Positions 20,745 to 33,005 of a DNA stretch of 64,000 nt are shown piece after piece; the stretch's first letter is position 1, and the number at the start of each line of letters is the position of its first letter. The DNA comes from Theropithecus gelada (taxonomy: Eukaryota > Chordata > Mammalia > Primates > Cercopithecidae): contig NC_037669.1 of the NCBI RefSeq assembly GCF_003255815.1, positions 53,105,801 to 53,169,800 of the forward strand, read 5' to 3'. Under the pieces are notes generated by a model, which saw nothing but the letters and a program-made list of their open reading frames with translations, was not told where the DNA came from and searched no databases. The position numbers and the translations under genes were made by a program.

Positions 20745-22382
20745 CTAGAATTCTTACAGTTAAATATTGCTGTTTTAATTTTGAAATCTTGAATCTTGGA
20801 TGAATTTGTTCTGATTTTCACTTCTGTTTTCTTTAGCTTTAAACCCTAACTTATTCTGTATCCTGGACTTCAGACTTTGTTTTTATTGTACCACTTCCCC
20901 GGCCCCACTAAAAAGGAACCTGTAGGGACTGTTCAGGAGTGTCCATCACTGTAGAGTCGGGTCTGATTTCTGTCTGGCTTATTCTCATCCTCCAGCCCCC
21001 TTTATCTTTTCACTCATATATTCTACTGCTTTCTACTTTGAAAAACTCTCTGATTCAGTAAACTCCTGGCTCGTGTTGTTTTCATAGCCTGATCACCTTT
21101 TACTCTGCTGTCTTGCTTTCCCAACTTTTACTTCTCCCCTCTCCGAAACCTCCTAACTACTCCGAGTAAACCCTAATAATCTTTCCTTTATATTTCCAAA
21201 ATAATTTTATTTCCTAGTTTATGTTATAAAATGTGTTTAAAAAAAGAAAACTCGGTTTGTGAAGAAAGTCCCTCCCAACTCAAGTTCCTAGTTTTTCTGA
21301 GGTAATCAATCACTGTTGTTTATTTTGTAGCCTTCTCCTGCTTTTCATGTCACAGTCACAAAATGGCTGCCTTATCTCCAGGCATCACATTTGCATTCCA
21401 GGCAGTAAGACAAGGAGAGAGAAAATGAGATATCATGAGCCGTATCTGGTCTTTTTTAATTAAGAAAAGCAAAAACTTTCCCAGAAGCTCAAAGCAGGCT
21501 TTTCTGTTCCTGTCTTATTGGCCGGATCTGTACTACATGGCACTCCTAGTTAGGAGAAATTCCGGAATAGAGAGCATTCAGCTTTCTCAGTCCCTCTAGT
21601 GGAGGCAGTGGGAGAAGGGAATTGGGAGTACATTTTGAGTTCGCCATTGGATTGTGCCTACTGCACATAAAATGTTTTCATACTGGATTTTGATAAATCC
21701 ATTTTATAATAAGCCACCTTACTACATTTTCCTGTTTTGAATAATTTTTCAGTTGTTTGCCTTCCCAATGTATTGTTTTAGAATTATGAACATTTTGCTT
21801 TTTTCATTTTAGTTGTTCTTAAATGTATCAAGAAGCTTTCAGTTGCCGGTAATGGAAAACCTAGTCGAATGAATTTTTTTAAATAAAAGGAATTTAGTGA
21901 TTCACATAGCTGAAAAGTCGGAAGGTCTGATGGGCTTCGGGTGCAGTTTGATTCAGAGGATCGTGGTGTTCTCAGGTTCTGGCTTCATTTCTCTTGTGGT
22001 TTTCTTGGTATGTGGCCTTGTCTTTGGGCTGACTTCCACCGTGGTAGCAGATGGCGACATCGTGTTAGCCAGGGAGAATGTCTCTTCTCATAGCTTTCTT
22101 GGGCTTTGTTCCAGAAAGTCTGCAGCTAACGTCTATGAGTCATGTGCTCATTCTTGAGCCAATCGCTGCGATTTTCTGGAATCTGTCCTCCATATATTTG
22201 GCTGTGTTTCCATCAGTGTCTCTGCTTCCTTTATTGCTATTAATGTGGCATCCGTTTCCGGGATTGCTTCATTCTTCTATTTCTTCACTGAACTTTGCTG
22301 TCTTTTAATCTCCCCTTGTTGTCCTGTTTCTTATTTGAGTTCCTGTTTCAGGGAGGTTATGCCTATTTTTTAAAGCCTCATA
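20745..22382. other. Intronic DNA, partly ancient repeat
   Basis: The stretches 21350-21430 (AAAATGGCTGCCTTATCTCC) and 21890-22170 (TTCACATAGCTGAAAAGTCGG) resemble the 3' UTR of old L1M elements, but I cannot assign them firmly. No exon-like segment is supported. Confidence 0.4.
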
Positions 22383-22398
22383 GAGAAATATTGGTTCA

Positions 22399-22710
22399 GG
22401 CTGGGCGCAGTGGCTCACACCTGTAATTTCAGCACTTTGGGAGGCCGAGGCGGGTAGATCACCTGAGGTCAGGAGTTGGAGACCAGCCTGGCCAACATTT
22501 CGAAACCCCATCTCTACTAAAAACACAAAAATGAGCTGGGTGTGGTGGCGGACACCTGTAGTCCCAGCTACTCAGGAGGCTGAGGCAGGAGAATCACTTG
22601 AACCTGGGAGGTAAAGGTTGCAGTGAGCCAAGATCATGCCACTGCACTCCAGTCTGGGCAATAGAATAAGATTTCCTCTCATAAATAAATAATAAATAAA
22701 TAAATACATG
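22399..22710 (+). repeat. Alu with (AAAT)n tail
   Basis: The tail has become an ATAAATAA-type microsatellite at about 22680-22707. Flanking duplicates GAGAAATATTGGTTCA and GAGAAATGTTGGTTCA differ by one base. Confidence 0.95.
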
Positions 22711-22726
22711 GAGAAATGTTGGTTCA

Positions 22727-23262
22727 TAACTTTCCAGTTCTTTCCAGCATAATCTCTCTGGCTTTCTGGTGTGTCTCCATTGACCTGTTCTTGGCAATGT
22801 TCCTTTCCTTCCTTTGTCCTGTACCTTATTTGCATCGTCTGTGATGGAGCCTTTCTCACGATTACTCCGTTTTCAATGTGGATGGTTCTTTCTGGGTTAC
22901 CAGCCTGCTGAGTGGTTGTGACTGGGAGGAGCTGGGGTGGAGTGCGGGGGTACTGGCAACCTGCATTGCAGTCAGCTGCCTCAGAGAGCTTTCTTTCCAG
23001 CCCTCCATCCTGAGGGCATTTCTTCTCTCTAGGACAGAAGGAATTTTGACTGCTGCTCACTGTTTGAATCGATCAACAAGCAGGGTAGGGTTCCGTTTTG
23101 TAAAGAATTTTGGCTATGATAATCCTATAATTCAGCCCCACGGCCACCCTGATGACACTGAAATGCGTCATGGGCTGCTTTGGTTGCTGTTTGGTATTTA
23201 GTCTTTTTCTCGATCTATTGGAAATACAAGGCCGAAATGAAAGTTCAGTTAACATAAAGTTT
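22727..23262. other. Intronic spacer
   Basis: Nothing firm is recognised. The 162-residue minus-strand open frame at 22572-23060 borrows its C-terminal part from the adjoining Alu. Confidence 0.45.
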
Positions 23263-23275
23263 AAGAGTCTTTTCT

Positions 23276-23572
23276 GGCCGGGCGCGGTGGCTCAAGCCTG
23301 TAATCCCAGCACTTTGGGAGGCCGAGACGGGTGGATCACGAGGTCAGGAGATCGAGACCATCCTGGCCAACCCGTTGAAACCCTGTCTCTACTAAAAAAT
23401 ACAAAAAACTAGCCAGGCGAGGTGGCGGGCGCCTGTAGTCCCAGCTACTCGGGAGGCTGAGGCAGGAGAATGGTGTAAACCCGGGAGGCGGAGCTTGCAG
23501 TGAGCTGAGATCCGGCCACTGCACTCCAGCCTGGGTGACAGAGCAAGACTCCGTCTCAAAAAAAAAAAAAAA
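23276..23572 (+). repeat. Young Alu, Old World monkey type (AluYRa-like)
   Basis: Marks visible on this strand are GGCTCAAGCC, GCCGAGACGGG, AAAAACTAGCCAGGCGAGG and GATCCGGCCACTGC. Perfect 13-bp duplicates AAGAGTCTTTTCT lie at 23263-23275 and 23573-23585. Confidence 0.95.
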
Positions 23573-23585
23573 AAGAGTCTTTTCT

Positions 23586-24119
23586 TTGGATCCCAAAGTT
23601 ATTTAATTTTTTAATTTTTAGGGCTAAATTTAAATGATTTTTCCACTGGGGTTCCACAGGCTTCCAGTACTTGGAAGCATGAGAAGTGTATATGTTGAGT
23701 TTATGCCCAAGTTCCCAATAGATAATCTTTGAAACCTGTAACATTTACAATATTAAAAGCAAAACAAAACAAAACAAACAACAGCAAAAAACCCCTACCA
23801 TACTGGGATAGAGATGTGCTGAAACTTACAAAGTAAAACTAAAATTTTGAAACTGGGTGACTTCATGATTTGAAGAACAGTGTACTTTATAGAACAAAGG
23901 AAAGGATTTTCATAGCGAGTGGGAATCCAACAGAAAGGGTGGAAGCCGGCATTGACAATGTGTCTGTTAGCACAGCTAGCACTGGGCTGCGTTTCAGAAT
24001 AAACAAGCAAAGGCCTTTGCCCTCAGGAGCTCTTGGTTTGGTCTACAGGGGAGATAAAGCCATGCGTGATTATGGTAGGCCGTATTAAATGCCATGAGAA
24101 AAGTGGTAAGATCAAAGGA
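23586..24119. other. Intronic spacer with a (CAAAA)n patch
   Basis: A short A-rich run of CAAAA units lies at 23760-23790. Otherwise no feature. Confidence 0.5.
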
Positions 24120-24255
24120 GAATGGTCAGGCTGTATCATTATCCATATTTTTTGAAGATGCAGAAGTGGATCAGAGAGATTCTGTAACACACCTAAACTC
24201 ACACAGCCGGTCCATGGCAGAACCAAGATCGGAACCTGCTTCTAGCTAACTGCTG
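24120..24255 (-). repeat. MIR SINE, antisense
   Basis: AGATGCAGAAGTGGATCAGAG, then CTAAACTCACACAGCCGG, then CAGAACCAAGATCGGAACC follow the antisense MIR core. Confidence 0.7.
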
Positions 24256-24514
24256 GCTGGCAGGATGGGAAGTTTTAAATAGTTTTACAGTTTACGGAAC
24301 TCTTGTTCTTAGTAATCAGTTAGAATTCACTTAATCTGCTCATGCAATAATCAATAGGTTATAGCAAATACTTTATTTTGTTTGTGTCTAATGAGGTACT
24401 GTGTTTAGAATGCCTTGTTCCTCAATCCTGCTTTGAGATTTTGTTCTTTTAAGGGCCCAGGCCAATGCCACTTTCTTTATGAAACCCATACCTAAGTCCC
24501 TTCAAAGTAGGATT

Positions 24515-24829
24515 TGAGGCTGGGCACAGTGGCTCACACCTGTAGTCCCAGCACTTTGGGAGGCCAAGGCGGGCGGATCACCCAAGGTCGGGAGTTCGAG
24601 ACGAGCCTGACCAACATGGAGAAACCCTGTCCCTACTAAAAATACAAAATTAGCTGGGCGTGGTGGTGCATGCCTTTAATTCCAGCTGCTCGGGAGGCTG
24701 AGGCAGGAGAATTGCTTGAACCCGGGAGGTGGAGGTTGCCGTGAGCGGACATCATGCCATTGCACTCCAGCCTGGGCAATAAGAGCGAAACTCTGTCTCA
24801 AAAAAAAGAAAAAAGAAAAAAAAAAAAGA
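24515..24829 (+). repeat. Alu
   Basis: A full-length dimer with an AG-interrupted A-tail. Imperfect duplicates TAGGATTT and CAGGATTT flank it. Confidence 0.95.
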
Positions 24830-24844
24830 ATACAGGATTTCTCC

Positions 24845-25010
24845 TGCCTCTGCCTTTTATTGTTTGTTTGTAGGTCTTATGTTCCGCCCTCCGTGATGTG
24901 CTCTTCAAGGACAGGGACCATGTCTTACTCATCTTTGGATCCCAATCCCTTCTGGACCAGTGGAGTGGGATCTTCATTAATGTGGCACTCTATTCATGTT
25001 GTTTGAATGC
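24845..25010 (+). repeat. L2 3' end fragment
   Basis: CTCTTCAAGGACAGGGACCATG and CATCTTTGGATCCCAATCCC resemble the L2 terminus segment that precedes its GAATGAATG end. Confidence 0.5.
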
Positions 25011-25884
25011 CTTGCTTGCCATATGTCTAGGGTCCCAGACACAAGTAAATAGTTCTTAGAAGCATGGAAATTGTATATATATTGGGTTTAACTTCTAGGT
25101 GTTCACCTATATCATGACTCTGGGCAGGATAGTTGTGCCTGAGGCCTGGATGTATTGTATGTGTGTGGTGTTAGGGACCTACGCTGGATGTCTCTGCTTC
25201 TGGGCTCAGCAACATTCTTCTCTCAATAAAAACTATTCTAGATGGTGTACTTTGTCTAGTGTCTTCTATGAGCAGCTGATAGGACTTTTTGACTCTTCAA
25301 AATACCTTTGCATTCATTGATTCAGTGCATTTTATAAGTGCATATCTGACAAATTATTTTGACTATTTTCTTTCTTCAATATTAACTAAATGTGCATTTA
25401 TGAGTGAGAATTTAGGGAATGGATTTTCTCATTCATGAAGAATTGTGTGCCACATGCTGGATGGATAAAAGGAAAGATCCAGGAGTAGTTCATGTATTCT
25501 CTTTCCTCTGTGTCATTCCTAGTTTGTAAAATTGTCAGCTGGCTCTTTAATTAATCATGATATTAAAACAGCAGACATATTGCAGTGATCTGTCAGAAGA
25601 TGACTGGAAGGTGTCAGCCCCTGTGTCTGGTTAAATATTAGGAAGAAGGCTTGTGTTTTACAGGTCAGCTTTCCAAGATACAGTATGTTGGTGTACCTTT
25701 CCTTCATGGTTCCAGACCAAACTAGAAATATTCTAGCTTGTACTTTGGAAGCAGTTGTGCCTTGAGAGCAGCTGTAAATAAAATATGGTAGTTTGATTAT
25801 TGCTTTGGGGGGTAGACAGTCCTGAATGTGCAGGTGCAATGCTGTTTTTTCTTGTGTTTCTCTCCCTCTTAAAAGCTTGTTTTA
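25011..25884. other. AT-rich intronic DNA
   Basis: No recognisable repeat or exon is present. Confidence 0.5.
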
Positions 25885-26190
25885 GCCAAGCGTGGTGGCT
25901 CATGTCTGTAATCTCAACACTTTGGGAGGCCAAGGCAGGTGGGTCGCTTGAGCCCGGGAATTCCAGTCCAGCCTGGGCAATGCGGCCAGACACAATCTCT
26001 ACAGAAAATACAAAAATTAGCCGGGTGTGGTGGTGCACGCCTGTAGTCCCAGCTACTCTGGAGACTGAGAGGTTGGAGGATCGCTTAAGTCCGGAGGTTG
26101 AGGCTGCAGTGAGCCGTGTTCACACCACTGCACTACAGCCTGGGCAACACAGCAAGACCCTGTCTCAAGAACAAAAACAAACTAACAAAA
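25885..26190 (+). repeat. Alu, older
   Basis: A diverged dimer whose tail carries CAAAAACAAACTAAC. Short duplicates AGCTTGTTTTA and AACTTGTTTTA bound it. Confidence 0.93.
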
Positions 26191-26929
26191 AACTTGTTTT
26201 ACTGAGAAAATAGAGAAGAGAGAGCTGGAAGAATCATTTATGTAGATACCATGTAAATTGGCATCACTGCATCTAGGATCATAATTTTCTTTATGGCAGC
26301 CTGTACTGCAGGGCACAGTCATTCTCTAACCTTAATCCTTGAGTAATCAGTTTCGAGGAACACTGCTAGCCATTCCAAAGTAATAGGATTACACCTGAAA
26401 CTTACGGGTGAAATGGTTAGTCTCTTTAACCCCCTCTAGTAACCCTCACCTGGCACTAGTGACACCAGGAGTTTTAGATCTCTTCATTTTATGGAAGAAA
26501 AAGCCAGAGTCCTGCTAGTTAGCAGCTGTCTTGCGTCAGTGTTCTCTCCGAAGACACAGAGAACTTTGGGTTAGTTAAGTTCTCTCACCATTGTTCACTG
26601 TAACTGTTATTGTTAATTCAGACCAGCAGGAAAATGAGCCAAACAGTATTCTTCATGGTCATTGTATGATTAAAATGTCTCTTTTTAATTTTTTTGTCTT
26701 GGGAGGTGAAGCTCTCATTTGCTTGCCACATTTGTAAGAAAAACAGCAAAAACCCAGGAGCCAACCCTCCTAGAAATAGCAGTTACCATCGTGTATTCTA
26801 TACAACGTGACATTCTGTCTTGAGATTGCAGTGAGAGTGGCGGCCTGTGGTTGGGTGGGGAGGAGTCGGGAGGGAAAAGAGGAATGATCAGAGCCCTTAG
26901 ACTTTAGGGCTCAGGCAGACACCACAAAG
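26191..26929. other. Intronic DNA without recognised repeat
   Basis: Unique-looking, moderate G+C, with no splice-bounded open frame. Confidence 0.5.
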
Positions 26930-27055
26930 GCTGCCGAGAAGGACATCCAGGCTTAGAGAGGTGGAATCACTTGATGAAGCTTGCATGGCTAGCGAGGCTT
27001 ATGGCCTGGGAAATGGATTTTTCTGACTGTATCCAGTGCTCTTTTTGCTAGAAAG
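26930..27055 (-). repeat. MIR SINE, antisense
   Basis: CATCCAGGCTTAGAGAGGTGG, GAATCACTTGATGAAGC and TGCATGGCTAGCGAGG follow the antisense MIR core. Confidence 0.55.
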
Positions 27056-28154
27056 CAGTGTGAAGAGTACAGACGGCTCGGCTTGGGAGGCCCGTCACTG
27101 CTCTCAGCTCCAGGCCAGCCTTCCTCTCCTCCCTGCTGCCTACTCCTGGCATCCCTGCAGACGCTCTTAGGACAGTCCTCGCCTCCTCGGGGCAGTCCTT
27201 CCTTCCCAGACCCCCTCTTCTCTTTCCTGGCATCTGATTCCCTGACCAGGGCTGTGCTTCGTTGTTGCTGGGGTCACAGTCGTCTTGCTTCTCTGAGAGC
27301 CTGGATTGTGGCTAGTCCTCAGAGCCTGGCCAGAAACCTAGTTCTTTCTCAAAGCCATCCCTGGTTCTCACATGGAGCTTTGAAGTGACTCCCAATGCTT
27401 ACCTGGCTTGCTATGCGAGTGGCCTGCTTTGCTGTGGTGAGAACTTGGGGTGTGCTCTCCCTCCCCTCGAGAATGCGACACCACACCCTGTCAGACCCTA
27501 TAGGAGTTACTGACCTCAGCTACTGCATTCCAGTGGACATCTCAGCTCTGGAGTTTGACAGATACGTTGAGGGCTTAGCCACGGCAGGCTAGGCTCTGCC
27601 AGCCACTTTTGCAAAGATCCCCAGCTCAGGCGCTTCCAGCCTGTTAGCCTTCCAGCCTAAAGGCCCTGCCAACACCAGCACCCCTGGGAACTCCTCTAGC
27701 CTTCGGGGGCCTTCTGTGTCGCCGTGGATCCCTCCCTGTGTTGGACACCATCTCTCGAGAGAACCACTCATATAAAAGGCACACCTCAAACTTAATCAGA
27801 TGTCACTTTCCGCAGAGGCCTGCTTCCATCCTAAGTGAGCAACTGGACTTCAATATTTGGGAAGCACTCCCTGTGTGGTGAGTGGACCTCATCTGTCGTG
27901 TGTGTTCCCTGCGAGGCCTGTTCTCATTATTCTCCCCTCCTTAGGGATGATGAGCCTTTGTATGGCAATAGACAGTGTGCTTCAGGAAATCATACTTCGA
28001 TCATCTCTTTATTGTAACCACGAAGAGCATCACAAAGCTGTGCACATGCGCTCCCTCCTGACTTCCTTCGGTCTTCAGTTCGCTCCTTCTCTTAGGTTTC
28101 TCACTTTCCTCTGTTCCCAGCTTAGATTCTGGAGCTCTCCCTTCCCATTTGTTC
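27056..28154. other. G+C-richer intronic stretch
   Basis: About 1.1 kb of pyrimidine-rich, locally G+C-rich sequence, possibly with a decayed L2 piece at 27090-27330. No exon is supported. It could be regulatory, but the sequence alone does not show it. Confidence 0.4.
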
Positions 28155-28260
28155 TTTCAAGAAATGTTTAATAGTCACCTGCCAGTGCCAGGCTTTGTGT
28201 TAGGTGCTGGGGAAACAATGATAAGGCAAAACAGCAAGGCTCTGAATGGGAGGGAGATGG
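28155..28260 (-). repeat. L2 3' end fragment, antisense
   Basis: AAGAAATGTTTAATAGTCACC, GTGCCAGGCTTTGTGTTAGG and TGCTGGGGAAACAATGATAAG follow the inverted L2 terminus closely. Confidence 0.75.
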
Positions 28261-29619
28261 CCGTTCATCAGAGGAGCACACACAGGCCTGAAATGACACC
28301 TGCCTGCGTCCTCCGAGGGGAGGCTCCTATGCAGTGAGGGGAGTCACTAGAAGCCCCCCACCGCCAGCCGGAATCAGCCACAAACTAGAAACCCCATTAT
28401 TTCCTCTGGCAAATGCTGTCTCTTCTCAGGACCCCTTAGCCCCCGCACTCCCCGACAGGAAACCCTGCCTTGTCCATTTCTGGGCTCACTGCAGTCAAGT
28501 GTTGGTAGGTTTATCCATTTAAAGTCCTATTCCAGCTACTGGGTGTTGATCATTTAAGAAGATAAGCTGAGAATGGGGGTGGGGGGTTTCGTTTGCCCCT
28601 TCCGTGTAAAGCAGATGGGAATCGTTTAAATACAAATGACCAGGTGGTGCCATCCCGGTGGGAAGGAAGCCAGGCTGTTTTTAGGTGGGCTCGCATCGCC
28701 CCCTAGTCCTGCCCATGAGCAACTAACTCATTGGGATGTTGAACTCTGGTGGGTATGCAAAGCAGCCAGGTGCCCTCCTCAGTTCAGTCCAGAATCTCCA
28801 GGGTAGTGGTCCTGACCCCTAAGGGGAGGGGAGCTTGCAAAAATTACATGGGGAGCTATTTTCAAATGATACTGCTAAGTGTAGTTATTTCCTGGGTGTA
28901 AATTCAAAATTCATCTACTGCAGATTTACCAAATTATCCTCCTGGACACCCATGGCTTTCAAAACCTCCTGGGTGATTGTAACGCGTGGCCACAGTTCAA
29001 AACTGCTCTAATAGTGCGTGGGTTTCTGTTGGCCCTAATAATGCCAATGGCCTCACAAATAGAAGCCTCAAATAGAAGATCCAAAGGAGGACAAGGTAAT
29101 GCTGGCAAACTCATCCTTGGAAAAATTGAATTGTTTGCATTTCAAAAATAGTTTTGTGATATTGGCCATTATTTGATTGAATATTTTTCAATGAAATACG
29201 TTTATTCTAGTTTATGTTACTAAATATAGTTGTATTGGTGATGAAATAAAATCTAAACCACCTGCTTGTGTTGTGAAGATTCTGTCTTCTCTCACTGGGG
29301 TTTCAGGCCAGTAATTAATCCAGGACATGTTCACTGTTGAGTGCCTGCTCTTACAGGCGTTAGGCATAGACAAAGAAAAATATGGTATGGGTTTCATTTC
29401 AAAGAGATCACAGTGTGATGAGGAAGGTGAATTTGTTGAAAAATTCTAAGATACTTACAGGTGCGGGTTAATAATCTTAACATTGCAAATGATCTTTTTC
29501 TCATACCTCATTTTATTTGCCTGCCTTTTGCAAAGCTAATAAGGTAAAATTCATGCCTTGCAAGTTAACAGTAATTGTGGACTCTAAAAACTCCCCTTAT
29601 TTTTAGTTAAAAGTAAGAC
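28261..29619. other. Intronic DNA; possible hAT MITE end
   Basis: About 28950-29012 (TTCAAAACCTCCTGGGTGAT) may be the end of a hAT-Charlie MITE. The rest is unique-looking and becomes AT-rich after 29080. Confidence 0.4.
28692..28713 (-). promoter_or_regulatory. CTCF-like motif
   Basis: The complement reads CAGGACTAGGGGGCGATGC, which keeps the AGGGGGCG core of the CTCF consensus. It is a motif match by eye only. Confidence 0.35.
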
Positions 29620-29825
29620 CCTGGGTGTCGTGGAAAATCACAGCTTCTGGTCCCAGCTCTGCTGCTCTTTGCATGAGTTGAGAGGAGCCAAGGAGCCTAC
29701 CTGGTATCTGTTTCCTCATCTGTGAAACTGGTGGTAGCACCTCCGCATTGTTGCAAGCACTGAGAAAGCAACAGGATATATGCAGAAGAACCTAGCACTG
29801 TGCCATGGACTATGGTACTTAGTGT
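29620..29825 (+). repeat. MIR SINE
   Basis: The sense order CACAGCTTCTGGTCCCAGCTC, CTGTTTCCTCATCTGTGAAAC, GTGGTAGCACCTCC and ACCTAGCACTGTGCCATGG is clear. Confidence 0.8.
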
Positions 29826-29984
29826 CCTTTGTTGTCTTTCTATCCCCTCAACTCTAGGAAAAATAACATTTTAAGACAATAGGACATTGACCTCTTGAGT
29901 GGTATCAGAGAACAATGATTTGGCTAAGGAGAAAATGCCCAATAATGATTTGCTTGATTTGGGTTTCTTGATTTATGGCGTTAT

Positions 29985-30168
29985 TGTCACTTTTGCCAAA
30001 TAATGCTTTGTTGTGGTGGTGGTGGGGGGGTGTCCTGTGCATTGTAAGATGTTTGGCAGCATCCCTGGCGGCCACTAGATGTTAATAACACCCCCAAATT
30101 TGAAATAACCAGACATTGCCAGATGTCTCCTGAGGGGGCAAATCTCCGTGGTTGAGAGCCTCTGGCTG
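29985..30168 (-). mobile_element. MER5A hAT-Charlie MITE
   Basis: The antisense MER5A order is readable throughout: TGTCCTGTGCATTGTAAGATG, then GCAGCATCCCTGGCGGCCAC, then ACATTGCCAGATGTCTCCTG, then GTGGTTGAGAGCC at the end. Confidence 0.85.
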
Positions 30169-30234
30169 GGGCCCTTCTCTCTCTGTTGTCTGGGGTGAAT
30201 TCTATCCCTCTGCCTGCTACAAGTGTCACAGAGT

Positions 30235-31150
30235 TCTTACTATCCATTAGAGAAGTGCAAAGTAAAGTCATAGTGTGGCTGCTCCATACCTACCAGAATA
30301 ACAGGAATGAAAGAGTTGGAAAACTGTTGGCAAGGATGTGGAGCAACTTGAAATCTCATACCCTGCTGGTGGGAGTATAAATGGGTACTACTGCTGTGGA
30401 AAACTATTTGGCAATATTTACCTAAGCTGAACATACACTTCCTTTTTTTTTTTTTTTTTGAGATGGAGTCTCGCTGTGTTGCCCAGGCTGGAGTGCAGTG
30501 GCGCGATCTCGGCTCACTGCAAGCTCTGCCTCCTGGATTCACGGCATTCTCCTGCCTCGGCCTCCCAAGTAGCCAGGACTACAGGTGCCCGCCACTGTGC
30601 CCGGCTAATTTTTTTGTATTTTTAGTAGAGATGGGGTTCCACCGTGGTCTTGATCTCCTGACCTCGTGATCCACCGCCTCGGCCTCCCAAAGTGCTGGGA
30701 TTACAGGCGTGAGCCACCATGCCCGGCTGCACATACACTTTCTACGTATCTGCTCCTGAGTACATGTGCAACAGAAATGTATTCAGAGGCTGACAAGAGA
30801 CACATGCTAGAATATTCATAGCAGCACTATTTATAATAACCCCCACGTAGAAACTACCTAAATGCCCATCAGTGGTGGTAGAATGAAGGACCTGTGATAT
30901 ATTGGAGTAATGGAGTACTAGACAGCAGTGCAAATGAATGCTAGGCAACTGCACATAAAAATAATGCTACCACTCATAAACAATGTGGAGTGAAGGAATC
31001 CAGCCACAAGAGTAGCTACCATATGATTCTCTTTCTATAAAGCGGTCAATCTGATCTACGTTCTTAAAGGTTCGGATAGTAAGTTACCCTATGGGGGTAG
31101 TTACTGGAAGAGGGAATGGGTGGAGGTGGGGTACATTAAAATTCTCCCTA
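30235..31150 (+). repeat. Old L1 (L1M) ORF2 3' part, interrupted
   Basis: It follows late L1 ORF2: GGCAAGGATGTGGAGCAACTTG, CCCTGCTGGTGGGAGTATAAA, then after the Alu CATAGCAGCACTATTTATAAT and CTAAATGCCCATCAGTGG. Frames are broken many times. Confidence 0.85.
30441..30729 (-). repeat. Alu (AluY-like) inside L1M
   Basis: A minus-strand copy with a deletion near 30640 (CCACCGTGGTCTTG). ACATACACTT lies on both sides. Confidence 0.94.
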
Positions 31151-31686
31151 TTAAAATAACAGCCATGGTTTGTCTTTCTTGGACGGCACCCTAACTGGTT
31201 GGAAGGATGGCTCTGGAGGTGCTTAGCGCACTGCATAATGAGTGAAGCACTGCACAGTCAGACTGACCTGTGAAATGAAGTTGCGTCACACATTGGGGTT
31301 AGCAGCAAACTTAGCCTTTCAAATGTTGAATATTTGGGACATTTTCTCCAGTTCTTCTCGTACTTTTCCATGGAAGTCAGTTCTAGTCAATCTTGCAGGA
31401 ATACATCTATGGATAATTATGATTTGCTACAAAGTGAATATCAGAATAGCGTTTTAGTTGTGAATGTTCTTTGAATGGGACTTACTGAACCTAAATTGGT
31501 TGTAGTAGTGAAAATCATTAATCATGTATGTTTGCAAGAAAATATTTGTATTGTCAAACATATAAGACAGTAGTTGTAAAACTAACAAGTTAAAGTGTTT
31601 TGCAAGAGATTTCTCTTTTCTTGGGGACACTAATCTAACTAAATTCCCTTCCTTCACACTGATTTATTTAAAACACCATCCTTATC
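31151..31686. other. Intronic spacer
   Basis: AT-rich DNA with no recognised feature. Confidence 0.5.
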
Positions 31687-31964
31687 CTGTAATCCTAGCA
31701 CTTTGGGAGGCTGAGGTGGGCAGATCACTTGAGGTCAGGAGTTCTAGACCAACCTGGCCAACATGGTGAAACCCTGTCTCTACTAAAAATACAAAAATTA
31801 CCCAGGCGTGGTGGCACGTGCCTGTTATCCCAGCTACTTTGGAGGCTGAGGCAGGAGAATTGCTTGAACCTGGGGGGCAGAAGTTGCGGTGAGCAGACAT
31901 CGTGCCACTGCACTCCAGCCTGGACAACAGAGTGAGACTATGTCAAAAAAACAAAAAAAGCAAA
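31687..31964 (+). repeat. Alu, slightly 5'-truncated
   Basis: The copy starts at CCTGTAATCC, missing about the first 20 bp. AAACACCATCC and AAACACCATTCC flank it, so it was truncated at insertion. Confidence 0.94.
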
Positions 31965-31979
31965 AAACACCATTCCCAG

Positions 31980-32988
31980 TCTGCACTTTTTAGGATTATT
32001 AATGTTAAATTTATGTTAAAGGCGTATTTCCTATTTAATCATTTGATATCAATTGAATTGGTTTTGTATTTTGTTTTAACTTTTGCAGAGTTTAGTAAGA
32101 ATTAAACTATTTGTTAAAAGATATTTTCTATGACTTTTAATATTAAATAAAATAAGATTTATTTTTGTATTTGAAATATAATGCACATCAGGCAAGAAAT
32201 AGCACAAATTCTGCAGTTTGCTTTTCAAAACGGTCTTTGTAATTTAAAGTTCACCTCTAGAGGGTGCTGTTGTATTGAAAATTTAAATTTGATCTGAAGC
32301 ACCATTTAAAGTTTTTGAAAAGTGCATGAATGTGTTAAAATCTTATTACAGAGAATAATTAGTCGCTACTTAATAGAAGTTGAGTGTGTTTTAACTTACA
32401 AATGGTAGTATTTTATCAATAATAAAATCTAAGACATAGTTTAATCATACTTGCTTTTGTGAAAAATTCCACAAAATACTGTCCTTTTAAAAAATCATCC
32501 TTGAGCAACCCCAAGTTGTATAAACACTATTTTATGATATATTTAGGAATTCTTCACTTATAAGAAAGTAACAACAAAGGGAGCTTATTAGATATTTGGT
32601 TTATGTCAGTTGTTTTATTTTTTTTTTTAAGTCAGCTACTCCCAGGTACTGTACACGTCATTGATATTTAAGGCATTTGAAGTTTGTTTTGTTTTGGTTT
32701 CTTCTTTAATTCAGCAGCTTAGCTGTTGACCTACTGTGTACAAAGCAGTCTTTATAATATGGTGGGGGACTGACACAGAAACTGTCTCATAGTCTGTTTT
32801 GTTTTAGGAAGAAGTGTAGAATAAACCTAAAATAATGCAGGATGAAGAGATTAATCCTAGCTAATGGTTCTTAGCGGGGGTAATTCAGCTAGGCCTTTAA
32901 GGAATTTGCATTCTAAACAGTGTTTAAAAGAAAAGAAAGTTTAGTTTCTTAAGTCGTCTTTTTTACCACTACTAAATGCTAGGTTTTA
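31980..32988. other. AT-rich intronic DNA
   Basis: About 1 kb without a recognised repeat apart from short T-runs near 32620. It contains the CTCF-like motif listed separately. Confidence 0.5.
32252..32270 (+). promoter_or_regulatory. CTCF-like motif
   Basis: CACCTCTAGAGGGTGCTGT resembles the CTCF consensus core (AGAGGGTGCTG against AGGGGGCGCTA). It is a motif match by eye only. Confidence 0.3.
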
Positions 32989-33005
32989 CCTTAAACACTT
33001 TTCTT

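Noticed and set aside
22572..23060. 162-residue minus-strand frame
   Set aside because: Its C-terminal part is Alu-derived and the remainder lacks any family signal.
27056..28154. A hidden exon in the G+C-rich stretch
   Set aside because: Frames of 60-104 residues overlap one another without paired splice sites or recognisable protein sequence.
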